Origin: Massilia sp. Root133
GTDB taxonomy: Bacteria > Pseudomonadota > Gammaproteobacteria > Burkholderiales > Burkholderiaceae_D
DNA length: 64,000 nucleotides
NCBI RefSeq assembly: GCF_001426525.1
Contig: NZ_LMEW01000001.1
Span: 376,978 to 440,977 of the forward strand
Direction of reading: 5' to 3'
Positions 43,924 to 50,967 of the stretch are shown here, piece after piece. Every line of letters begins with the position of its first letter. The stretch's first letter is position 1. Below the pieces are notes generated by a model. The model saw only the letters and a list, made by a program, of their open reading frames with translations, was not told where the DNA came from and did no database searches. The position numbers and the translations under genes were made by a program.

Positions 43924-45099
43924 ATGGCTCACGCATTCATCGCCGGCTCGGACCGGCCGGAAAAGACCGTGATCAGGGCCGGTTTCATGCCCCTGACGGA
44001 TTGCGCGTCCCTCGTGATGGCGTCCGTGCTCGGGCTGGACGACAAATACGGCATCAAGCTCGAACTCGCGCGCCAGCATTCGTGGTCGGGCATGCGCGAC
44101 CGCCTGCTGCAGGGCGAGATCGACGCGGCGCATGTTCTATATGGTTTGCTGTACGGCGTGGAAAACGGCATCGGGAGTCCCCCCACGCGCATGGCCGTGC
44201 TGATGAACTTGTCGCGCAATGGCCAAGCGATTACCCTGTCGCGCGCACTGGCCCGGCAGGGCGTGACGGACCTCGGCACGCTAGCCGCCGTGATGCGCGA
44301 GGGCACGCGCCGCTACACGTTCGCGCACACGTTCCCGACCGGGAACCACGCGCTGTTCCTCTATTACTGGCTGGCGGCGGGCGGCATCGATCCGGTGCGC
44401 GATGCGCAGGTGGTGACCGTCCCGCCCAGCCAGATGGCCGTGAACCTGGCGGCCGGCCACATGGACGGCTTTTGCGCCGGCGAACCGTGGAGCGCCCGCG
44501 CCCAGCTGGACGGCAGCGGCTTCACCGTCGCGACGAGCCAGGACATCTGGCGCGACCATCCGGGCAAGGCGCTCGGCGCGACGGCCGCCTTCGTCGACGC
44601 GAACCCGCACGCGTGCCGCTCCCTGATCGCGGCCGTGCTGGAGGCGGGGCGCTGGCTCGATGAATCGCCGGCGCACCGCGACGTGGCGGCCGAGGTGCTG
44701 TCCAGCCCCGCCTATGTGAACGCGGACCGCCGCGCCATCGCCGCGCGCCTGCATGGCGACTATGACAACGGCCTGGGCAAGCGCTGGATCGATCCCGATC
44801 CGGTGCGCTTCCACGACGAGGGCGAGGCCAATTTCCCTTACCTGTCCGACGCGATGTGGTTCATGACCCAGCACCGGCGCTGGGGCCTGCTGCGCGACGA
44901 CGTCGATTACTCGGCCGTGGCCGCGCGCGTGAACCGCGTGGGCCTGTACCGCGAGGCGGCCGTGCTGGCGGGTGTACCGGCGTCGTCGAGCCTGATGCGC
45001 CGCTCCGTGCTCATGGACGGCAAGGTCTGGGACGGCCTCGAGCCCGACGCGTATATCTCATCCTTTCCCATCCGCCGCACCGCCCTGGCCGGTGCGTAA
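43924..45099 (+). CDS. nasS: Nitrate sensor NasS (NrtA/CmpA-like binding protein)
   Basis: A 391-residue relative of the periplasmic nitrate-binding protein NrtA, but with no signal peptide, as expected for the cytoplasmic sensor NasS. The fold is recognisable from IRAGFMPLTDCASLVMASVLGLDDKYGIKLELARQHSWSGMRDRLLQGEIDAAHVLYGLLYGVENGIG and GHMDGFCAGEPWSARAQ. In known systems NasS holds NasT without nitrate and releases it when nitrate is bound. AAAGGA precedes the ATG. The gene order nasT-nasS matches the order in some other proteobacteria. Confidence 0.92.
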   Translation: MAHAFIAGSDRPEKTVIRAGFMPLTDCASLVMASVLGLDDKYGIKLELARQHSWSGMRDRLLQGEIDAAHVLYGLLYGVENGIGSPPTRMAVLMNLSRNGQAITLSRALARQGVTDLGTLAAVMREGTRRYTFAHTFPTGNHALFLYYWLAAGGIDPVRDAQVVTVPPSQMAVNLAAGHMDGFCAGEPWSARAQLDGSGFTVATSQDIWRDHPGKALGATAAFVDANPHACRSLIAAVLEAGRWLDESPAHRDVAAEVLSSPAYVNADRRAIAARLHGDYDNGLGKRWIDPDPVRFHDEGEANFPYLSDAMWFMTQHRRWGLLRDDVDYSAVAARVNRVGLYREAAVLAGVPASSSLMRRSVLMDGKVWDGLEPDAYISSFPIRRTALAGA

Positions 45100-45109
45100 A
45101 AGCCGGCTC

Positions 45110-45233
45110 GTCGTTCCCGCGGAGGCGGGAACCCATGCTGAAGTACCGAAGCCAGTTACTAAATACGTTGCAGCATTTCCAGCGTACCTGATCCGGTTGC
45201 TCGGTATGGATTCCCGCTTTCGCGGGAACGACG
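45110..45233. repeat. Dispersed intergenic inverted repeat, copy 8 (subfamily A, enlarged core)
   Basis: Left end GTCGTTCCCGCGGAGGCGGGAA, right end ATTCCCGCTTTCGCGGGAACGAC, with a longer centre than other subfamily A copies. It follows the nasS stop codon by about ten bases and precedes the nas control region. Confidence 0.82.
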
Positions 45234-45238
45234 GGGCA

Positions 45239-45288
45239 CGCTTCATTGCAGTGCGCCATGAGCGTGCATGGTGCACTGCAATGAAGCG
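45239..45288. promoter_or_regulatory. Long palindrome with NtrC-like site upstream of the nas operon
   Basis: Arms 45239-45254 and 45273-45288 are perfect 16-base inverted repeats; with the inner bases the stem extends to 21 pairs with one G-U, leaving an eight-base loop. There is no T run on either side. Within it, TGCGCC-ATGAG-CGTGCA at 45252-45268 matches 10 of 12 bases of the NtrC consensus TGCACC-N5-GGTGCA and lies about 88-104 bases before the predicted start of transcription. An enhancer for sigma-54 activation is the likely role. Confidence 0.6.
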
Positions 45289-45329
45289 TGCAAGGCCCGG
45301 TCAATACGATCTTCCCTCTGAAAACCATC

Positions 45330-45345
45330 TGGCACGGGTCTTGCT
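45330..45345 (+). promoter_or_regulatory. Sigma-54 promoter of the nitrate assimilation operon
   Basis: TGGCACG-GGTC-TTGCT is an exact match to the sigma-54 consensus TGGCACG-N4-TTGCW. The predicted start of transcription is near 45356, giving a leader of about 157 bases before the transporter gene. Confidence 0.88.
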
Positions 45346-45359
45346 GATACGGAGGTAAA

Positions 45360-45428
45360 GGATCAACGGCGATCCCTGAGTAAAAAGCGCCGGTCCAACG
45401 AGGGACCGGCAACAGGACAACGGCGTCC
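45360..45428 (+). promoter_or_regulatory. NasT-binding leader: three hexaloop hairpins
   Basis: Three stem-loops each carry a six-base loop with A at position 1 and G at position 4, the rule for ANTAR targets. Hairpin 1: GGATC-AACGGC-GATCC (45360-45375). Hairpin 2: GCCGGTCC-AACGAG-GGACCGGC (45389-45410). Hairpin 3: GGAC-AACGGC-GTCC (45415-45428). Hairpins 2 and 3 are four bases apart, like the usual ANTAR pair; hairpin 1 is an extra unit 13 bases upstream. The 3' half of hairpin 3 overlaps the 5' arm of the terminator, so NasT binding should block termination. Confidence 0.85.
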
Positions 45429-45488
45429 GCTGCACCCGCTTGAACGATTTCTGGAATCGTCTTCGCGGCCAGGCAGCGGGCGCCTTTT
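45422..45488 (+). terminator. Attenuator terminator in the nas leader
   Basis: GGCGTCCGCTGC (45422-45433) pairs with GCAGCGGGCGCC (45473-45484), 12 pairs including one G-U, and is followed by TTTTCGTTTTC. An inner hairpin ACGATT/AATCGT lies at 45444-45460. The 5' arm competes with hexaloop hairpin 3, giving a simple switch: hairpin 3 held by NasT means read-through into the transporter gene, otherwise stop. Confidence 0.87.
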
Positions 45489-45512
45489 CGTTTTCAAGAA
45501 GGGAATAACAAC

Positions 45513-46808
45513 ATGGCCGGCAAAGCAAACAGTATCAAGCTATTCTCGTTTGATACGCCCCAGATGCGCGCGTTCCACCTGACCTGGGTGGCCTTCTTCG
45601 TCTGCTTCTTCGCCTGGTTTGCCTGCGCACCGCTGATGCCGGTGATCAAGGGCGAGTTCCACCTGTCGGTCAGCCAGATCGCCGACATCAACATCGCGGC
45701 CGTCGCCATCACCATCGTCGTGCGCCTGATCATCGGCCCGCTGTGCGACCGCTTCGGTCCGCGCAAGGCCTACACCGGCCTGCTGGCGCTGGGCGCGATC
45801 CCCGTGCTGGGCGTCGCCATGGCCCAGAGCTATGAAAGCTTCCTGCTGTTCCGCCTCGGCATCGGCGCCGTCGGTGCCAGCTTCGTGATCACCCAGTATC
45901 ACACCTCCGTCATGTTCGGCCCGAAGGTCGTCGGCACCGCCAACGCGGCCTCGGCCGGCTGGGGCAACAGCGGCGGCGGCGTCGCGCAGGCCACGATGCC
46001 GCTGATCATGGGCGCCATGGTCATGCTGGGCGTGAACGAGACGATGGGCTGGCGTGCCGCCCTGGTCGTGCCGGGCGTGCTGATGCTCATCATGGCCGTC
46101 GTCTACTACAAGTTCACCCAGGATTGCCCGGAAGGTAACTTCACCGAACTGCGCGCCGCCGGCGTGCCGTTCGAAGCGGGCGGCAAGGGCGGCTGGGCGA
46201 GCTTCTTCGAAGCCTGCCGCAACTACCGCGCCTGGCTGCTGTTCATTACCTACGGCGCCTGCTTCGGCATCGAACTGTTCATCCACAACGTCGCCGCCAC
46301 GTACTACGTCGACCACTTCGGCCTGTCGCTGAAACAGGCCGGCATGGCCGCCGGCAGCTTCGGCCTGCTGGCCCTGTTCGCCCGTGCCCTGGGCGGCTGG
46401 ATCTCGGACAAGGTCGCGGCCCGCGGTGACCTGAATTCCCGCGTGAACCTGCTGTTCGTCCTGATGCTGGGCGAGGGCCTGGGCCTGCTGTGGTTCTCGC
46501 AGACCACGAGCGTCACGCTGGCCATCGTCGCCATGCTCGCCTTCGGCCTGTGCACCCACATGGCCTGCGGTTCGACCTACGCCCTGGTGCCGTTCGTGAG
46601 CCGCAAGGCGCTGGGCGGCGTGGCCGGCATCGTCGGCGCGGGCGGCAACGTCGGCGCCGTGCTGGCCGGCTTCCTGATGAAGGGCACGGGCGACGTGCGC
46701 CAGACCCTGATGATCCTCGGCGGCGCCGTCCTCGTCGCGGCGCTGTGCGCCATCGGCGTGCGCTTCACGCTGACCGTCCCCGAAACGCCGGCACCCGCCG
46801 CCGCCTGA
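45513..46808 (+). CDS. narK: Nitrate/nitrite MFS transporter (NarK/NasA type)
   Basis: A 431-residue inner-membrane transporter of the nitrate/nitrite porter family. The helix-4 and -5 signatures are present (GASFVITQYHTSVMFGPKVVGTANAASAGWGNSGGGVAQ), as is the loop motif GPLCDRFGPRKAY. It is the first gene of the assimilatory operon, so nitrate uptake is the expected role. AAGGGA stands before the ATG. Expression is predicted to require sigma-54, NtrC-like activation and NasT read-through of the leader. Confidence 0.93.
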   Translation: MAGKANSIKLFSFDTPQMRAFHLTWVAFFVCFFAWFACAPLMPVIKGEFHLSVSQIADINIAAVAITIVVRLIIGPLCDRFGPRKAYTGLLALGAIPVLGVAMAQSYESFLLFRLGIGAVGASFVITQYHTSVMFGPKVVGTANAASAGWGNSGGGVAQATMPLIMGAMVMLGVNETMGWRAALVVPGVLMLIMAVVYYKFTQDCPEGNFTELRAAGVPFEAGGKGGWASFFEACRNYRAWLLFITYGACFGIELFIHNVAATYYVDHFGLSLKQAGMAAGSFGLLALFARALGGWISDKVAARGDLNSRVNLLFVLMLGEGLGLLWFSQTTSVTLAIVAMLAFGLCTHMACGSTYALVPFVSRKALGGVAGIVGAGGNVGAVLAGFLMKGTGDVRQTLMILGGAVLVAALCAIGVRFTLTVPETPAPAAA

Positions 46809-46837
46809 ACACGTTATTGCAGCATAGGAGTCGCAAC

Positions 46838-49375
46838 ATGAAACTGATCGTCATCGGCCACGGCATGGTAGGCCACAAATTCCTCGAAACCCTGTTCGCG
46901 GAAGCCAAGCAGGATGCCCATTTCCACGTCACCGTGCTGTGCGAGGAACCGCGCCCGGCCTACGACCGCGTGCACCTGTCCTCGTTCTTCTCCGGCACCA
47001 CTGCCGACCAGCTGTCGCTCGTCGCACCGGGCTTCTTCGAACAGCACGCCGGCCAGGTCGACCTGAAGCTGAACGCGCAGGCCGTCGCCGTCGACCGTGA
47101 TGCGAAAACCGTCACCTTGGCCGATGGCGCCGTGCTCTCGTATGACAAGCTGGTGTTCGCGACGGGTTCCTACCCGTTCGTGCCGCCGGTCCCGGGCAAG
47201 GAGCGCAACGACATCTTCGTCTACCGCACCATCGAAGACCTGGAAAAAATGACGGAATGCGGCGCCCGTTCGAAATCCGGCGTCGTCGTCGGCGGCGGCC
47301 TGCTGGGCCTCGAATGCGCCAAGGCGCTGCGCGACATGCACCTCGACACGCACGTCGTCGAATTCGCACCGCGCCTGATGGCCGTGCAGGTCGACGACCT
47401 GGGCGGCCGCGTGCTGCGCAGGAAAATCGAAGAACTGGGCGTCAACGTCCACACGCAAAAGAACACGCTGCAGATCGTCGCCGGCGAGTCGGCCACGCAC
47501 CGCATGGAATTCGCGGACGGCAGCTTCCTCGAAGCGGACATGATCGTGTTCTCGGCCGGCATCCGCCCGCGCGACGAACTGGCCAAGGCCTCCGGCCTGG
47601 CACTGGGCCCGCGCGGCGGCATCGCCATCGACGACGCCTGCCTCGCCTCCGACCCGCACATCTACGCCATCGGCGAATGCGCCTCGTGGGGCGGCCAGAC
47701 GTTCGGCCTCGTCGCACCGGGCTATGAAATGGCCCGCATCGTCGCGCGCGCGCTGATCGGCCAGGAAGCCGCCTTCGCCGGCGCCGACATGAGCACCAAG
47801 CTGAAACTGATGGGCGTGGACGTCGCATCGATCGGCGACGCCCACGGCAACACGCCGGGCTCGCGCAGCTTCCAGTTCACGGACGAGCGCAAGCAGGTCT
47901 ACAAGAAAATCGTCGTGTCCGATTGCGGCAAGAAGCTGCTGGGCGCCGTGCTGATCGGCGACGCGGCCGAATACGGCAGCCTGCTGCAGATGATGCTGAA
48001 CGATATGGAGCTGCCGGAGTCGCCGGAATTCCTGATCCTGCCGCAGCTCGAGGGCGGTGCGCGTCCGGCGTTGGGCGTCGACGCGCTGCCGGCAAGCGCG
48101 CAGGTCTGCTCGTGCAACGCCGTCACCAAGGGCGTCATCGCCGACGCGGTTCTAGGGGGCGCATGCGACATCGGCGCGATCAAGTCGTGCACGAACGCCG
48201 GCACGTCGTGCGGCGGCTGCGTGCCGCTCGTCACGCAGATCATGAAGTCCGAGATGGCGAAGGCCGGCATGGCCGTCAACAACCACCTGTGCGAACACTT
48301 CCCGTACTCGCGCCAGGAACTGCACCACCTGATCCGCGTGGGCGGCATCAAGAGCTTTGCCGAACTGCTGCACAAGCACGGCACGGGCCTGGGCTGCGAC
48401 ATCTGCAAGCCGGTCGCCGCCAACATCCTCGCGTCGACGTGGAACGACTTCGTGCTGAAGCCGCAGCACGCGAGCCTGCAGGATTCGAACGACTACTTCC
48501 TCGGCAACATCCAGAAGGACGGCACGTATTCCGTCGTGCCGCGCATGCCGGGCGGCGAAGTGACCCCGGACGGCCTGATCGCCGTGGGCGCGGTCGCGAA
48601 GAAGTACGGCCTGTACACCAAGATCACGGGCGGCCAGCGCGTCGACCTGTTCGGCGCCCGCGTGGACCAGCTGCCGGCGATCTGGGAAGAGCTGATCGCG
48701 GCCGGTTTCGAATCGGGCCACGCCTACGGCAAGTCGCTGCGTACCGTGAAATCGTGCGTGGGCTCGACGTGGTGCCGCTACGGCGTGGGCGATTCCGTCG
48801 GCTTCGCCATCGCGCTGGAAAACCGCTACAAGGGCCTGCGCGCGCCGCACAAGATCAAGTTCGGCGTCTCCGGCTGCACCCGCGAATGCGCCGAGGCGCA
48901 GGGCAAGGACGTGGGCCTGATCGCCACCGAGAAGGGCTGGAACCTGTACGTGTGCGGCAACGGCGGCATGAAGCCCCGCCACGCGGAACTGATCGCGTCG
49001 GACCTGGATGAAGCGACGGTCGTGAAGCTCGTCGACCGCTTCCTGATGTTCTACGTGCGCACCGCCGACCGCCTGCAGCGCACCAGCACGTGGCGCGAGA
49101 ACCTGGAAGGTGGCCTGGATTACCTGAAGCAGGTCGTCGTCGACGACAAGCTGGGCATCGCCGCCGAACTGGAAGCCGACATGCAGCGCGTCGTCGACAC
49201 CTACGCCGACGAGTGGAAGAACGCCGTCGAAGACCCGGCCGTGCGCCAGCGCTTCCGCAGCTTCGTCAACACCGAGGGCACCGACGACAACGTGGTGTTC
49301 ATGCCGGAACGCGGCCAGATCCGTCCGGCCACGCCGGACGAACGCCGCCGCGTCATCCCGATTGCAGCAGCCTGA
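46838..49375 (+). CDS. nirB: Nitrite reductase NAD(P)H, large subunit
   Basis: An 845-residue enzyme reducing nitrite to ammonium with six electrons from NAD(P)H. Order of domains: FAD/NAD oxidoreductase (VIGHGMVGHKFLE at the start, GVVVGGGLLGLECAKAL near 150), a BFD-like [2Fe-2S] segment (CSCNAVTKGVIADAV... SCGGCVPL near 425-465), then the sulphite/nitrite reductase halves with the sirohaem/[4Fe-4S] cysteines in SCVGSTWCRYG and VSGCTRECAEAQGKD. The start at 46838 has TAGGAG before it. It is followed 25 bases later by nirD. Confidence 0.95.
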   Translation: MKLIVIGHGMVGHKFLETLFAEAKQDAHFHVTVLCEEPRPAYDRVHLSSFFSGTTADQLSLVAPGFFEQHAGQVDLKLNAQAVAVDRDAKTVTLADGAVLSYDKLVFATGSYPFVPPVPGKERNDIFVYRTIEDLEKMTECGARSKSGVVVGGGLLGLECAKALRDMHLDTHVVEFAPRLMAVQVDDLGGRVLRRKIEELGVNVHTQKNTLQIVAGESATHRMEFADGSFLEADMIVFSAGIRPRDELAKASGLALGPRGGIAIDDACLASDPHIYAIGECASWGGQTFGLVAPGYEMARIVARALIGQEAAFAGADMSTKLKLMGVDVASIGDAHGNTPGSRSFQFTDERKQVYKKIVVSDCGKKLLGAVLIGDAAEYGSLLQMMLNDMELPESPEFLILPQLEGGARPALGVDALPASAQVCSCNAVTKGVIADAVLGGACDIGAIKSCTNAGTSCGGCVPLVTQIMKSEMAKAGMAVNNHLCEHFPYSRQELHHLIRVGGIKSFAELLHKHGTGLGCDICKPVAANILASTWNDFVLKPQHASLQDSNDYFLGNIQKDGTYSVVPRMPGGEVTPDGLIAVGAVAKKYGLYTKITGGQRVDLFGARVDQLPAIWEELIAAGFESGHAYGKSLRTVKSCVGSTWCRYGVGDSVGFAIALENRYKGLRAPHKIKFGVSGCTRECAEAQGKDVGLIATEKGWNLYVCGNGGMKPRHAELIASDLDEATVVKLVDRFLMFYVRTADRLQRTSTWRENLEGGLDYLKQVVVDDKLGIAAELEADMQRVVDTYADEWKNAVEDPAVRQRFRSFVNTEGTDDNVVFMPERGQIRPATPDERRRVIPIAAA

Positions 49376-49400
49376 TAGATGGACTGAAAAGGAGAACACC

Positions 49401-49748
49401 ATGCACCGCGATATTCAACTCAACCAGTGGAACGCCGTCTGCTCGCTCGACCAGATCGTCCCGGACACGGGCGTCGCCGCCCTGCTGAACGGCCGCCAGG
49501 TGGCCGTGTTCCGCGTGGGCGCCGAGGCGCCGCGCGTGTTCGCCATCGATAACTACGATCCGAACTCGGACGCCGCCGTGCTGTCGCGCGGCCTGGTCGG
49601 CAGCATCGGCGAGCGCATCGTCGTCGCGTCGCCGATCTACAAGCAGCACTTCGACCTGCAGACCGGCGAATGCCTGGAAGCGCCGCACCACTCGGTGTCG
49701 AGCTACCCGGTGCGCGTCGAGGATGGCAAGGTCTGGGTGGGTGCGTAA
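49401..49748 (+). CDS. nirD: Nitrite reductase NAD(P)H, small subunit
   Basis: A 115-residue Rieske-fold subunit of the NirBD enzyme. As in other NirD proteins, the usual Rieske Cys/His cluster ligands are missing (FAIDNYDPNSDAAVLSRGLVG and SPIYKQHFDLQTGECLE occupy those loops), so it has a structural or docking role. The ATG at 49401 follows AAAGGAG. The next gene starts immediately after its stop codon. Confidence 0.93.
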   Translation: MHRDIQLNQWNAVCSLDQIVPDTGVAALLNGRQVAVFRVGAEAPRVFAIDNYDPNSDAAVLSRGLVGSIGERIVVASPIYKQHFDLQTGECLEAPHHSVSSYPVRVEDGKVWVGA

Positions 49749-50954
49749 ATGAAGACTCATCCGCGCCTGGTCGTCATCGGCAACGGCATGGCGGGCATGC
49801 GCACGGTCGAGGAGCTGCTGAAGCTCGCGCCCGACATGTACCGCATCACCGTGTTCGGCGCGGAGCCGCACGGGAATTACAACCGCATCCTGCTGTCGCC
49901 CGTGCTGGCGGGCGAGAAGACCGTCGACGACATCATGCTCAATACGCGTGAATGGTACGACGCCAACGGCATCACGCTGCACGCGGGCGACCCGGTCGTG
50001 CGCATCGACCGCAAGAAGCGCGTCGTGCACGCCGCGTCCGGCCTCGTGGTGCCGTACGACCGCCTGTTGATCGCCACGGGTTCGAAGCCGTTCATCGTGC
50101 CGGTGCCGGGCCACCAGCTGCCGGGCGTGATCGGCTTTCGCGACATCAGCGACGTCGACACGATGCTGGACGCCGCGCGCGCGGGCGGGAAGGCCGTCGT
50201 CATCGGCGGCGGCCTGCTCGGCCTGGAGGCGGCCAATGGCCTGCTGCGCCAGGGCATGGAGGTCGCCGTCGTGCACGTGACGGGCAGCCTGATGAACCAG
50301 CAGCTCGATCCGCCCGCCGCGGAACTGCTGCGCGCGAGCCTGGAACAGCGCGGCCTGCGCATCCTGCTGAACCGCCAGACCGTCGCCATCGAGGGCGAGG
50401 ACCGCGTGCGTTCGGTGCGCTTCGAGGGCGGCGAGACCGTGGACGCCGACCTCGTCGTGATGGCCGCGGGCGTGCGTCCGAACGTCGAACTGGCGAAGGC
50501 CGCGGGCCTGCATTGCGAGCGCGCGATCGTCGTCGACGACACGCTGCAGACCTACGACCCGCGCGTGTACGCCGTCGGCGAATGCGTGCAGCACCGCCGC
50601 GCCACGTTCGGCCTCGTCGCGCCGATCTGGGACCAGGCGCGCGTCGCCGCCGCCCACCTCGCAGGCTCGGGGCACCGCCGCTACGTGCAGCAGGCCACCG
50701 CGACGAAGCTGAAGGTGACGGGCGTGGACCTGTACTCGGCCGGCGACATCGTCGGCGGCGAAGGCAGCGAAGACCTCGTGCTGCGCGACCGCCGCGGCGG
50801 CATCTATAAACGCCTCGTCGTCGCGGGCAACCGCCTGACGGGCGCCGTGTTGTACGGGGACGTCGCGGACGGTCCCTGGTACTTCGACCTGATTCAACAG
50901 CGGACGGACATCTCGTCCATCCGCGACCAGTTGCTGTTCGGCCGAGCGGCCTGA
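49749..50954 (+). CDS. FAD/NAD(P)H oxidoreductase, probable nitrate reductase electron-transfer subunit
   Basis: A 401-residue flavoprotein similar to the N-terminal third of NirB (VIGNGMAGMRTVEELL, LLIATGSKPFIVPVPG, VIGGGLLGLEAANGL, VYAVGECVQHR) but without sirohaem or iron-sulphur domains. It begins directly after the nirD stop codon and ends 13 bases before the nitrate reductase gene. This position suggests that it passes electrons from NAD(P)H to the catalytic subunit, as NasB-type proteins do. A free-standing NADH:acceptor reductase is the alternative. Confidence 0.82.
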   Translation: MKTHPRLVVIGNGMAGMRTVEELLKLAPDMYRITVFGAEPHGNYNRILLSPVLAGEKTVDDIMLNTREWYDANGITLHAGDPVVRIDRKKRVVHAASGLVVPYDRLLIATGSKPFIVPVPGHQLPGVIGFRDISDVDTMLDAARAGGKAVVIGGGLLGLEAANGLLRQGMEVAVVHVTGSLMNQQLDPPAAELLRASLEQRGLRILLNRQTVAIEGEDRVRSVRFEGGETVDADLVVMAAGVRPNVELAKAAGLHCERAIVVDDTLQTYDPRVYAVGECVQHRRATFGLVAPIWDQARVAAAHLAGSGHRRYVQQATATKLKVTGVDLYSAGDIVGGEGSEDLVLRDRRGGIYKRLVVAGNRLTGAVLYGDVADGPWYFDLIQQRTDISSIRDQLLFGRAA

Positions 50955-50967
50955 CGAGGAGTTTCAC

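Noticed and set aside
45239..45288. The long palindrome as an intrinsic terminator of nasTS
   Set aside because: No T run follows on either strand, and its position and NtrC-like half sites fit an enhancer better. A role in ending transcription is not excluded.
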